17,893 nucleotides of DNA, from the NCBI GenBank assembly GCA_015489095.1, contig WFMN01000178.1, positions 1 through 17,893 of the forward strand. The letters are read 5' to 3'. The notes under the pieces were generated by a model. That model did no database searches. It was not told the DNA's origin and saw only the letters and a list, made by a program, of their open reading frames with translations. The DNA is from Mariprofundaceae bacterium. GTDB taxonomy: Bacteria; Pseudomonadota; Zetaproteobacteria; Mariprofundales; J009. Both the position numbers and the translations under genes were made by a program. Shown in pieces: positions 1 to 6,914 of the stretch (within the stretch, counting starts at the first letter, position 1; every line of letters begins with the position of its first letter).

Positions 1-2502
1 ACCCAGGCGATGGTGGAGATCAAGGCCTTTGTCGATCACTTCGCCGGCGCTGAGCTGGAGTGCTTGGAGCATTTCGATGCCAAATATGTACGGGCGATCG
101 ACTATGTCAGTAAATCGAGCCATCGCCGCAGCCCCAAGGTGGTGCTGCTGATCGATATCTCCGGCGATGATGATAGCGCGGTGGCGAAGGCGGCCTCCGA
201 GGTGTGCCGCATCACCTCCAACGGTGGTGGCGAGGGGTTTGTGGCGGTGTCGGCGGAGGATCGCAGCCGTTTCTGGTCCGATCGCGGGCGCATGGCCGCG
301 ATTGCCCGCCATACCCGCGCCTTCAAGCTCAACGAGGATGTGGTGATCCCGCTCCACCGGCTGGCGGCCTACAGCGACTTTATCGAGCGGCTCAATATCG
401 AGCAGTCGCTGGCCAACAAGATTGAGATCGCCACCGCGCTGGAGGGGGTGCTGAATGGCGCCTTGCCGACCGCCGACTCCATGCTGAAGGAGAAGCTCAA
501 TCAGGCGTTGATGCTGGTGCGGCGGGTGCGCGCCCAGTGGCAGGGGTACCTCTCCCGGCTGGATGAGCCGGCGCGGGCGGTGCTGGGGATGGAGTGCGGC
601 AAGGTGTCGCTGTTCAAATGGATTCAGCACGGCGATCTGCGCATCTCGGCGCGCAAGGAGCTGGAGCAGCCGATCCATCAGCGCCTCTACGGCTATGAGT
701 CGCTGATCGCCGAGTTGAAACAGGCCTACCGCAAGGCGCTGTCGTCGCGGCTGGTGATCGCCACCCACATGCATGCCGGCGACGGCAATGTGCATACCAA
801 TATCCCGGTCAATTCCAACGACTACCAGATGATGAAAAAGGCGCACCATCTGGTCGAGCAGGTGATGGCGAAGGCGACGGAGCTGGGCGGGGTGATCTCC
901 GGCGAGCACGGTATCGGCATCACCAAGCTGCCGTGGCTCAACCGGGCGCATCTGGAAGAGGTGGCCGATTATCTGCAGCAGGTCGATCCCGATCGTCTCT
1001 TTAATCGCGGCAAGCTGACCCCCGACAGCGACATGTCGCTCACCTACACCCCCAGTTTCAACCTGCTGGAGCATGAGGCGATGATCCTAGAAGCGGCGGA
1101 GATGACCGAGCTCTCCGAGGTGATCAGCCCCTGCCTGCGCTGCGGCAAGTGCAAGCCGGTCTGCAACACCCATTTTCCGCGTGCCGATATGCTCTACTCG
1201 CCGCGCAACAAGATTCAGGCCTCGGGCGGGATGATCGAGGTCTTTCTCTACGAGTCGCAGCGTGGTGATGGCATCTCCTTCGAGCAGTTTCGCGGCCTGC
1301 GCGATGTGGCTGACCACTGCACCATCTGCCACAAGTGCGAAACGCCGTGTCCGGTCAATATCGATTTCGGCGATGTGACTGAAAAGATGCGCGCGCTGCT
1401 GAAGAAGAACGGGCAGGCGGGCAGTTCGCTGGGCAGCAAGATGGCGCTGCTCTTTCTCGGTCTGCAGCGGCCGGTGGCGGTGTCGCTGATGCGCGATGTG
1501 ATGATCAACTGGGGCTATCGCGGCCAGCGGATGTTGCACCGCTTGGCGCGGTGTAGTGGGCTGCTTCGTTCGCCCCCTGCCGGCAAGCGTAACCTCGACG
1601 GGGTGGCAGCGCAGGTGATCAACTTTGTCGAGCGCCCGCTGCCGGTGGCGCCGCATCGTACCGCGCGGCAGTTGCTAGGCATCGAGTCGCGGGCGAGCAA
1701 CATGATCCCCATCGTGCGCGACCCCAACCGCGCCAACGGGGCGGCGGTGTTCTACTTTCCCGGTTGCGGTTCCGAGCGGCTCTACTCGCAGGTCGCCATG
1801 GCGACGGTGGCGGCGCTATACGATCTTGGGTTGAATGTGGTGCTGCCCCCCTCCTACCTCTGCTGCGGCTATCCCAGTACGGCTTCCGGCGATGCGCAGC
1901 GTGGCGAGCAGATCAGCTACGACAACCGGGTGCTGTTTCATCGCATGAAAAACGCCCTCTCCTACCTCGATTTCGAGGCGGTGGTGGTCTCCTGCGGTAC
2001 CTGTTTCGACCAGTTGACCCACTACCATCTGGAGCAGGCGTTTCCCGACGCGCCGCTGATCGATATCCATGAATACCTGATGGAGAAGGGGGTGTCGGTG
2101 AGCGAGGCCAGCGGCAAACGCTACCTCTACCACGACCCCTGCCACACCCCGCTTAAACGCTACGGCAGCGAAGCGGCGATCCGCGCGCTGCTGGATGCCG
2201 ATGCGGTTGCCTCTCCCGACTGCTGCGGCGAGGCGGGAACCATGGCGGTGGCCTCGCCTGAGATCGCGGGCAAGATTCGCGCCCGCAAGGAGGAGTCGCT
2301 GGCCAAGGTGGCGGAAGCGGGAGATACTATCCTGACCTCCTGCCCCTCCTGCCTACAGGGGCTCTCGCGGTTGGAGAAGTCGGCCAAGGTGGAGGCCGAT
2401 TATCTGGTGGTGGAGCTGATGCGTCAGCGCAAAGGGGAGGAGTGGCAGCAGCAGTTGACGGCCAGCCTGAAGACGAACGGGGTGGAGTGGGTGCTCATGT
2501 AG
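1..2502 (+). CDS. FAD-linked oxidase / 4Fe-4S / CCG-domain fusion protein, 3' part (5' end outside window)
   Basis: The frame is open from base 1, so the start lies upstream; about 833 residues are visible. What remains looks like a fusion of a GlcD-type FAD oxidoreductase C-terminus with a GlcF-type Fe-S subunit. In order: an FAD-oxidase C-terminal domain with the motif HAGDGNVH (bases 772-795) and SGEHGIG shortly after; two CxxCxxCxxxC ferredoxin-type clusters (1132-1164 and 1318-1350); then two cysteine-rich CCG domains (FPGCG, CCGYPS and SCGTC near 1755-2010; HDPCH, CCGEAG and SCPSC near 2130-2355). This order matches large proteobacterial DUF3683-type FAD/FMN oxidoreductases of roughly 1200-1300 residues, which belong to the glycolate / D-lactate / D-2-hydroxyacid dehydrogenase superfamily. 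The likely role is oxidation of a 2-hydroxyacid with electrons passed through Fe-S centres to a membrane acceptor. The substrate cannot be read from sequence. No transmembrane segment is visible. The family call is firm; the substrate is unknown. Confidence 0.88.
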   Translation, partial: TQAMVEIKAFVDHFAGAELECLEHFDAKYVRAIDYVSKSSHRRSPKVVLLIDISGDDDSAVAKAASEVCRITSNGGGEGFVAVSAEDRSRFWSDRGRMAAIARHTRAFKLNEDVVIPLHRLAAYSDFIERLNIEQSLANKIEIATALEGVLNGALPTADSMLKEKLNQALMLVRRVRAQWQGYLSRLDEPARAVLGMECGKVSLFKWIQHGDLRISARKELEQPIHQRLYGYESLIAELKQAYRKALSSRLVIATHMHAGDGNVHTNIPVNSNDYQMMKKAHHLVEQVMAKATELGGVISGEHGIGITKLPWLNRAHLEEVADYLQQVDPDRLFNRGKLTPDSDMSLTYTPSFNLLEHEAMILEAAEMTELSEVISPCLRCGKCKPVCNTHFPRADMLYSPRNKIQASGGMIEVFLYESQRGDGISFEQFRGLRDVADHCTICHKCETPCPVNIDFGDVTEKMRALLKKNGQAGSSLGSKMALLFLGLQRPVAVSLMRDVMINWGYRGQRMLHRLARCSGLLRSPPAGKRNLDGVAAQVINFVERPLPVAPHRTARQLLGIESRASNMIPIVRDPNRANGAAVFYFPGCGSERLYSQVAMATVAALYDLGLNVVLPPSYLCCGYPSTASGDAQRGEQISYDNRVLFHRMKNALSYLDFEAVVVSCGTCFDQLTHYHLEQAFPDAPLIDIHEYLMEKGVSVSEASGKRYLYHDPCHTPLKRYGSEAAIRALLDADAVASPDCCGEAGTMAVASPEIAGKIRARKEESLAKVAEAGDTILTSCPSCLQGLSRLEKSAKVEADYLVVELMRQRKGEEWQQQLTASLKTNGVEWVLM

Positions 2503-2503
2503 G

Positions 2504-2516
2504 CCGGGTGGCCCGG
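2504..2516. terminator. short GC hairpin between convergent genes
   Basis: CCGGG-TGG-CCCGG forms a perfect 5-bp stem right after the TAG stop of the oxidoreductase and 20 bp before the convergent stop of the next gene. There is no T-tract on either side, so intrinsic termination is only a weak possibility. Confidence 0.2.
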
Positions 2517-2536
2517 TGGGTGATGCGTGTGTCGGC

Positions 2537-3331
2537 CTACTGGCGCGAGGATGCGCTTGCGATCCCCATCCGTGGATGGAGCCTGATGATGAAGGCATAG
2601 GGATCCGCAGGGGAGCCGAACACAATGCGGTGGTGGTTGTTGCGCAGGGCAACGGTGGAAGTGGCGGGCACCTTCGGCAGCGGCTCGTCGTCGATCAACA
2701 GAAACGCGCCGGTGTGTGCCAGCAGCAGTTCCAGTCCGTCGCCATCGGATGTGTGCTGTAGCGTCAGGTGGTTGGCGGCGATGGTCGGGTCTGGGGTCGG
2801 AAGGCGAATGTCCGCCGGCGTATCGGGCTGGAATAGATCGGAGACGGTAACCGGGGGGCGGTAGGCGCCGAACACCCACGGCAGGTGGGTCACGGGAACG
2901 GAGTGGCCGCATAGCGCCTGCGATGCTAGGTCATTATCAGGGGTGATGGTGGCGTAGGGGTGATCGGATGGCGTGCGTTGCCGGTGGTCGTTCTGCTGTT
3001 GCAGCGATTGCAGCCGCGAGAAGAGCGATGCCAACAGCGGCACGATATCGCTGGCGGAGCCGTTGGCGAGACGCACCATGGTGGTGCGATCAATCACCTC
3101 CATGGTGCCATCGGTGAGGGCGACGACCGACGCGGTACGGGTCGGGCTTAGCCCCATCAGCCCCAGTTCGCCGACGATTTCGCCGGGGCCGAGGGTGGCG
3201 ATGATGGTCGGCTGCGGATTGCCTGCCCGCTGCACCTGAACCCAGCCGGTGCGAATGATGTAGGCGATCGCCTCCTGATCGCCTTGCGCGATCAGGGTTT
3301 CGCCTTGGTGAAAGGGGTGGTGTTTAGGCAT
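2537..3331 (-). CDS. cyclic-nucleotide-binding (CNB) domain protein with possible C-terminal FHA-like domain
   Basis: This 264-residue protein has an N-terminal CNB (CRP/PKA-type) domain over residues 5-110. It shows the early FxxGExLIxxGD pattern, YIIRTGWVQV, and a phosphate-binding cassette GEIVGELGLMGLSPTRTASV in which the Arg-Thr pair is the expected nucleotide-phosphate contact. No CRP helix-turn-helix follows. Instead there is a Gln/His-rich linker (108-150) and a beta-rich segment at 155-250. Its pattern DIRLPTPDPTIAANHL, then HTGAFLLIDDEPL, then HRIVFG resembles a degenerate FHA fold lacking the usual Gly-Arg, Ser and Asn residues. It is therefore probably a signalling or protein-binding protein rather than a DNA-binding regulator. 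The ATG at 3331 fits the start of the CNB fold, but no Shine-Dalgarno sequence precedes it and a terminator hairpin sits just upstream. The CNB call is good; the FHA reading is tentative. Confidence 0.75.
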   Translation of the reverse strand: MPKHHPFHQGETLIAQGDQEAIAYIIRTGWVQVQRAGNPQPTIIATLGPGEIVGELGLMGLSPTRTASVVALTDGTMEVIDRTTMVRLANGSASDIVPLLASLFSRLQSLQQQNDHRQRTPSDHPYATITPDNDLASQALCGHSVPVTHLPWVFGAYRPPVTVSDLFQPDTPADIRLPTPDPTIAANHLTLQHTSDGDGLELLLAHTGAFLLIDDEPLPKVPATSTVALRNNHHRIVFGSPADPYAFIIRLHPRMGIASASSRQ

Positions 3332-3340
3332 GGATCAAAG

Positions 3341-3374
3341 CAAAAGCCGCCTCCCAGCGAACCGAGAGGCGGCT
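3341..3374 (-). terminator. intrinsic terminator of the peroxiredoxin gene
   Basis: On the minus strand AGCCGCCTC and GAGGCGGCT (3366-3374 and 3345-3353) form a 9-bp GC-rich stem with a 12-nt loop, followed by TTTTGCTTT. It lies 15 nt past the peroxiredoxin stop and ends about 10 nt before the ATG of the CNB gene. Confidence 0.8.
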
Positions 3375-3388
3375 GCTCGGAAAGGAAC

Positions 3389-4036
3389 TTAGAGCTTGTC
3401 GGCCTCGCTGGCGAGGTAGCTGGCCACGCCGTCGCCGTCGGGGGTCATCCCCTTGGCGCCTTTGTTCCAGCCGGCGGGGCAGACTTCGCCATGCTCTTCG
3501 GTGAACTGTAGGGCGTCGATCATGCGCAGCATCTCATCGATGTTGCGCCCCAGAGGCAGGTTGTTAACCACCTGATGCTGCACCACGCCCTCCTTGTCGA
3601 TGAGGAATGAGCCGCGCAGGGCAACATCGCCGCCCAGCAGGTGAATCTTGCAGCCATCTTCATCCTCGACGGTCTGGTTGTTGATCAACACATCGTAGTC
3701 GGCGGAGATCTTCTTGGTCAGGTCGGCGACCAGCGGATAGGAGACGGCGCCGATGCCGCCTTTGTCCACCGGGGTGTTGCGCCACGCCAGATGGGAGAAC
3801 TGGGAGTCGATGGAGACACCGATCACCTGCACGCCACGCGATTCGAACTCCTTGATGCGGTGGTCAAAAGCGATCAGTTCGGTGGGGCAGACAAAGGTGA
3901 AATCCAGCGGGTAGAAGAAGAGAACCACATACTTGCCCTTGTGGGACGAGAGGGTGAAATCCTCCTGGATGGTACCATCCGCCAACACGGCGGTGGCGGT
4001 AAAATCGGGTGCCTGACGGCCTACGAGAACGCTCAT
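3389..4036 (-). CDS. typical 2-Cys peroxiredoxin (AhpC/Prx1 group)
   Basis: This 215-residue cytosolic thiol peroxidase reduces H2O2, alkyl hydroperoxides and probably peroxynitrite. The peroxidatic cysteine is Cys50 in DFTFVCPTE and the resolving cysteine is Cys186 in GEVCPAGW, as in dimeric typical 2-Cys enzymes. The active-site arginine lies in ALRGSFLID (Arg141). Residues 93-96 are GGIG, and no C-terminal YF motif is present. Compared with the proteobacterial enzymes I recall, there is an insertion of about 15 residues (roughly 121-136), rich in acidic residues and carrying a third cysteine (Cys129), just before the ALRG strand. The start is the ATG at 4036, preceded by AAGGAG at 5-nt spacing. 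The gene is followed by a strong terminator and appears monocistronic. No reductase partner (AhpF) is adjacent, so thioredoxin or another donor is likely. Confidence 0.95.
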   Translation of the reverse strand: MSVLVGRQAPDFTATAVLADGTIQEDFTLSSHKGKYVVLFFYPLDFTFVCPTELIAFDHRIKEFESRGVQVIGVSIDSQFSHLAWRNTPVDKGGIGAVSYPLVADLTKKISADYDVLINNQTVEDEDGCKIHLLGGDVALRGSFLIDKEGVVQHQVVNNLPLGRNIDEMLRMIDALQFTEEHGEVCPAGWNKGAKGMTPDGDGVASYLASEADKL

Positions 4037-4041
4037 AACAA

Positions 4042-4047
4042 CTCCTT
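4042..4047 (-). promoter_or_regulatory. ribosome binding site of the peroxiredoxin gene
   Basis: AAGGAG on the minus strand, 5 nt before the ATG at 4036. It fixes the start of the peroxiredoxin. Confidence 0.8.
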
Positions 4048-4101
4048 AAATTGATTGAAGTACAAATTGCTTCCATCGCCGCAACTATTCAGCTCATCCC
4101 A

Positions 4102-4183
4102 TGATTTGCTCGCTAGCTGCGTTGAACATGCTCATGTGCGAACAGCACACTAAAGCGTGTTCGCCTTGCTATCGAACAAATCA
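4102..4183. repeat. 82-bp imperfect palindrome (dispersed-repeat candidate)
   Basis: The ends TGATTTG and CAAATCA are perfect inverted repeats, and similarity continues inward (TCG/CGA, TAGC/GCTA, GAACA/TGTTC, with scattered mismatches), so the whole segment can fold as one long hairpin. It lies in the gap upstream of the peroxiredoxin gene and downstream of the toxin gene, with no credible coding content. Its form suits a non-autonomous MITE-like or structured intergenic repeat. I recall similar hairpin repeats in other proteobacterial genomes but cannot confirm identity. Confidence 0.6.
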
Positions 4184-4366
4184 CGGGCGATCTAAACAGT
4201 TACCCATCGTCAACAGTCCGTTCGTGAACCTTTGGCGATATCATCACGGATGGATGACCCTGCTGCCGACATCGGCAGGCAAGGGCGAAGCGTAAGTCCG
4301 ATTCATCAGCATGGCAATGCCGGTGCGGCTCCGCCTCTCTCAGCCGCTTGTGGCGGGTAGCGCTCT
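4184..4366. other. non-coding remainder of the peroxiredoxin-vapC gap
   Basis: No convincing gene is visible here. The stretch contains a short imperfect hairpin at 4258-4285, with core CTGCCGA-CA-TCGGCAG flanked by CCC and GGG, and a weaker GCGGCT/AGCCGC stem near 4325-4350 just past the toxin stop. Neither is followed by a T-run, so neither is called a terminator. Confidence 0.4.
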
Positions 4367-4810
4367 TTAGTGTATGATATTGGTTGGAGGCGTGATAAAG
4401 GGATTGATGATCTGTAGGCTGCCTATCTGCTGCTGGTGTTGCATGTCTTCACTGAGCAGGTAGTGGCAATCAAGAAATAGTCCCGCTGCAATCACCAAGC
4501 TATCCCACCAAGAATAGTGGAACTGATCCTGAATGTCCCATGCCGATTCGATGAGGTGAGATGATATTTCCAACGGTTGCCATACGGTCAGCGCACGCAA
4601 ATCCAATCTGGCCTGCTTGATGGATAGCCCCGGATTGAGCTTTTGGGTGACCGTGACATAATATTCGCTCATCACCTGCGCGCTGATGCGACCAGCCTCC
4701 TGTTGCCACAGCATCGTTAGCCATGCCTGCGCCTTGCGTTGTTTATCCGGTTCGCTGCTATCTCGCGAATAGACGAGGATGTTGGTATCGACGAAGCAGC
4801 TAACGCTCAT
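4367..4810 (-). CDS. vapC: PIN-domain toxin, VapC-type ribonuclease
   Basis: This 147-residue protein spans one PIN domain. Characteristic acidic residues are in place: Asp8 in FVDTNILVY, Glu49 in SEYYV, Asp103 in WWDSLVIAA, and Glu121/Asp122 near the C-terminal strand. These make up the Mg-dependent nuclease site of VapC toxins, which cut specific tRNAs or rRNA to stop translation. The ATG at 4810 lies inside the last codons of the upstream antitoxin gene (11-bp overlap), the usual toxin-antitoxin arrangement, implying translational coupling. Local GC is visibly lower (about half) than in the flanking housekeeping genes, which suggests horizontal acquisition. The RNA target cannot be predicted. 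Confidence 0.88.
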   Translation of the reverse strand: MSVSCFVDTNILVYSRDSSEPDKQRKAQAWLTMLWQQEAGRISAQVMSEYYVTVTQKLNPGLSIKQARLDLRALTVWQPLEISSHLIESAWDIQDQFHYSWWDSLVIAAGLFLDCHYLLSEDMQHQQQIGSLQIINPFITPPTNIIH

Positions 4811-5027
4811 GCAATGCGTTGCGCTCGGGGTAGCCGGTGGCGTTTTTTAACGGTTGGGGCTCCACAGCGAGGAACTGATGCATCGCCTGTGTGTAGCCGG
4901 TTTTCTCTTTTTTCATCCGTTTTAGCAATGTTCCAAGGATTTGTGAAACGCTGGTGTTGTGTTCGGCCGCCCACACTTTTGCCCAGCGGGCGACATCATC
5001 TTCCAGTTTGATGGTGACATTCCTCAT
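4800..5027 (-). CDS. vapB: ribbon-helix-helix antitoxin, VapB-type
   Basis: This 75-residue protein has an N-terminal ribbon-helix-helix pattern: the strand NVTIKLEDD, helix ARWAKVWAAEHN, turn, and helix SVSQILGTLLKRM. A charged, probably disordered C-terminal half (44-75) would wrap the toxin. RHH antitoxins dimerise, neutralise the cognate PIN toxin and repress their own operon. It overlaps the toxin gene by 11 bp. The ATG at 5027 has no Shine-Dalgarno sequence. A near-consensus promoter just upstream predicts transcription starting at or next to this ATG. A direct repeat overlapping the -10 element and start codon is a candidate operator. Confidence 0.85.
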   Translation of the reverse strand: MRNVTIKLEDDVARWAKVWAAEHNTSVSQILGTLLKRMKKEKTGYTQAMHQFLAVEPQPLKNATGYPERNALHER

Positions 5028-5037
5028 GGTGAGATTC
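5011..5037. promoter_or_regulatory. direct-repeat candidate operator of the toxin-antitoxin pair
   Basis: On the plus strand, ATGGTGACATTC (5011-5022) and ATGGTGAGATTC (5026-5037) are 11/12 identical and start 15 bp apart. They cover the -10 hexamer and first codons of the antitoxin gene, as expected for an RHH autorepressor site. That role is inferred from position and pattern only. The first copy lies within coding sequence, so chance similarity is possible. Confidence 0.4.
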
Positions 5038-5062
5038 TAGTGCTGCACGATCTTCGTGTCAA
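5034..5062 (-). promoter_or_regulatory. sigma-70-type promoter of the toxin-antitoxin pair
   Basis: On the minus strand, TTGACA (5057-5062, consensus -35) is followed after exactly 17 nt by TAGAAT (5034-5039, 5/6 match to the -10). Only 6 nt separate the -10 from the ATG, so the predicted start of transcription is at the A of the ATG, giving a leaderless mRNA. The -35 hexamer contains the TGA stop of the upstream unknown gene. Confidence 0.75.
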
Positions 5063-6240
5063 TGTGGTCGCGGGATTTGTTTTAGGAACGCCCGTAGCAG
5101 GCCTGGGCTGTTTTGTTTTAGTGACTGGCGCAGTGCGATATCGGGGGCTCCCCGCTGCTCGGCGGCCGATAGCCTGTTGAGCAGTTGGTAGTGGCGCCAG
5201 CCGATGGTTCCGCCGGCGTGGGCGAAGAGAGGTGGTTCGGTTTGTAGCGGATAACGCAGCGCGATCAGCGCCGGAAAATCGCTGATGGCGATGGCATCCT
5301 CGCCGCACGCACTCTCCAGTTGAGTGAACTGCCGCCACACCCCGTGCAATCCGTCGGGGCGCAGATCCGTGGTCGCCAACGCGCTGGCGGCGGCATCCGG
5401 GTGGAGCCAGCAGAAGAGCATCCATCCCTCCCGTGCCGCCTGATGGTCGCCCATCGCCGACAGGGCGGTGATGCGCCGATGGTGGAGCGGCGGATAGGCC
5501 GTCCAGTCGGCGACGCGATCGACCGCGGCCAAGCACTCCTCCCAGTCGCGCGCCTGCAGCAGCGGGTAGCTGGCGTGATACTCCGGATGCGCCGGGTCGA
5601 ACGGCAGATCAACCATCGCCGCCGCGGCAGCCCGCCAAAGCGGAGACGCGACATCGTACTCGCCGGTGGGAAACTCTTCTTTGGCGGCGGGGATCACCAC
5701 CCGCATGAGCCGCTCCAACCACCGAATCGGATCGGCAACGGTTTCGTTTTCGAGCGCGTCGTGGATGGCCTCTAGCCGTGTCAGCGCGGGCGCGTTGCCA
5801 AGCTCGGCGCGGGCGCGGCGCATCAGTCTGTGGTAGTCCGCGCTTCGGTTGCGTACTGCGCTACGCAGGCGGTTGAGCAAGATGGTGCGTGGTGTATCGA
5901 GAAACAGATCGAGCTGCCGCCGGTTCCGCCTAGGTGCGAGTCGCTTCTGAAACCGCTGATTTTGCGCGTCGTTATGGAACAGGCGCAACGGGTCGCCATC
6001 GGTGTCGCCCCACGGCCGCCATGTGGTCTCGATACTGGTCAGTTTCAGCTGCTGCTCGGCGTAGCGCATGGCCGTGGTGAGCAGCGCATCGAGCCACCGC
6101 GGATCGGCGTCGATCGCCGCCTCCAGCGCGGTGATCTGGCCGCTGCACCACGCCGCGTAGTCGCGCTGCCGCAGCAGTCGGCAGGTGAGGAGGAAGGTGA
6201 CCGCGTCCCAGTGGCCACGGTCGGCGACGCTCTGCTCCAC
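5059..6240 (-). CDS. hypothetical helical protein, last gene of the mfd-serB-hflD run
   Basis: I do not recognise this 393-residue product. It is predicted to be mostly alpha-helical, rich in Trp, Arg, Ala and Leu, with no signal peptide or membrane segment. Several stretches (RDYAAWCSGQITALEAAIDADPR; RDWEECLAAVDRVADW; GDHQAAREGWMLFCWLHPD) look like TPR-type helical hairpins, so a scaffold or protein-binding role is possible. The first standard start codon is the GTG at 6240. However, the in-frame sequence between the hflD stop (6279-6281) and this GTG already reads like protein (ARIEERDIPALVEQ), and a GAGGAA is better spaced for an ATT codon at 6250-6252. The true start may therefore be up to about 12 codons upstream. 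It lies within about 40 bp of hflD in the same direction and is probably co-transcribed. Its stop codon is embedded in the -35 element of the toxin-antitoxin promoter. Confidence 0.7.
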   Translation of the reverse strand: MEQSVADRGHWDAVTFLLTCRLLRQRDYAAWCSGQITALEAAIDADPRWLDALLTTAMRYAEQQLKLTSIETTWRPWGDTDGDPLRLFHNDAQNQRFQKRLAPRRNRRQLDLFLDTPRTILLNRLRSAVRNRSADYHRLMRRARAELGNAPALTRLEAIHDALENETVADPIRWLERLMRVVIPAAKEEFPTGEYDVASPLWRAAAAAMVDLPFDPAHPEYHASYPLLQARDWEECLAAVDRVADWTAYPPLHHRRITALSAMGDHQAAREGWMLFCWLHPDAAASALATTDLRPDGLHGVWRQFTQLESACGEDAIAISDFPALIALRYPLQTEPPLFAHAGGTIGWRHYQLLNRLSAAEQRGAPDIALRQSLKQNSPGLLRAFLKQIPRPH

Positions 6241-6278
6241 CAGAGCGGGAATATCGCGTTCCTCGATGCGGGCGATGG

Positions 6279-6914
6279 CTAGCGTTCCACTCCGTGGTGG
6301 CGCAGCTGCCGCGCTTCCTTGAGCAGCCCCTTCCGCCCGAGCAGCAGGCGCAGGTGGTTGCCGCCGGCTTTGTGCCAGCAGTGGGCGCCGCGCAGCCCCG
6401 CCAGCAGCAGCGCCCGCACGCGGTTGGTGTTGTCGGGTTGACGCAGGTATTCCGGTTTGCCCCGAACGATCACCCTAGGTTTGAGGTGGCTGATGGTGTC
6501 GCCGTAGAGCGCGGCGATGCTGGCGATGATGGTGGGATGGGTGAGCTCGCCGAAATAGTCGGCCTGCCTGTGGATGCGTTCGAGGCCGGCGGCGAGCTGT
6601 TGTAAGGTGTCGGGGTGGTGGCGGAGCTGTTTTTCGATGCCGATCAGGTTGGCGGCGTAGGTCAGCATCGGCTTGGCGTCACTGGCATCGATGTCACCGC
6701 CGAACAGCTTTTCGACCATGCGAAACCCCTCGTTGAGGTGGCTGCTGTGACCGCCGTAGAGGGCGATGGCATCTTCTCCTTGGATGAACAGGGCGGAGAT
6801 GGAGTGGACAAACGGAGCTTGGTCGCAGCGGCCGCGGCGGGCAACACTGTGCACCAGTTGCACCGGTTGCAGAATGGCGGCCAGCCCCGCTGCCCGCTGT
6901 ACCTGTTTGTTCAT
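6279..6914 (-). CDS. hflD: HflD homologue (high-frequency-lysogenization protein, DUF489)
   Basis: This 211-residue protein is close to the 213 residues of the E. coli protein. The most recognisable block is near the C-terminus: NRVRALLLAGLRGAHCWHKAGG followed by LRLLLGRKGLLKEARQL, matching the conserved VRATLLAGIRAAVLWHQVGG region. The central AALYGDTISHLKPRVIV and the N-terminal region around LFGG also fit. In E. coli HflD is a membrane-associated protein that binds phage lambda CII and disfavours lysogeny; its housekeeping role is poorly known. E. coli hflD neighbours purB, whereas here it sits behind mfd and serB. Its ATG overlaps the serB stop by 4 nt (ATGA), indicating translational coupling. 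Confidence 0.88.
   Translation of the reverse strand: MNKQVQRAAGLAAILQPVQLVHSVARRGRCDQAPFVHSISALFIQGEDAIALYGGHSSHLNEGFRMVEKLFGGDIDASDAKPMLTYAANLIGIEKQLRHHPDTLQQLAAGLERIHRQADYFGELTHPTIIASIAALYGDTISHLKPRVIVRGKPEYLRQPDNTNRVRALLLAGLRGAHCWHKAGGNHLRLLLGRKGLLKEARQLRHHGVER

Noticed and set aside
1087..1656. Minus-strand ORF of 189 codons inside the first gene
   Set aside because: It lies opposite the Fe-S cluster motifs of the oxidoreductase and has no recognisable domain.
4101..4295. Small ORF of 64 codons in the peroxiredoxin-vapC gap
   Set aside because: It begins inside the 82-bp palindrome, has no ribosome binding site and no protein-like composition.
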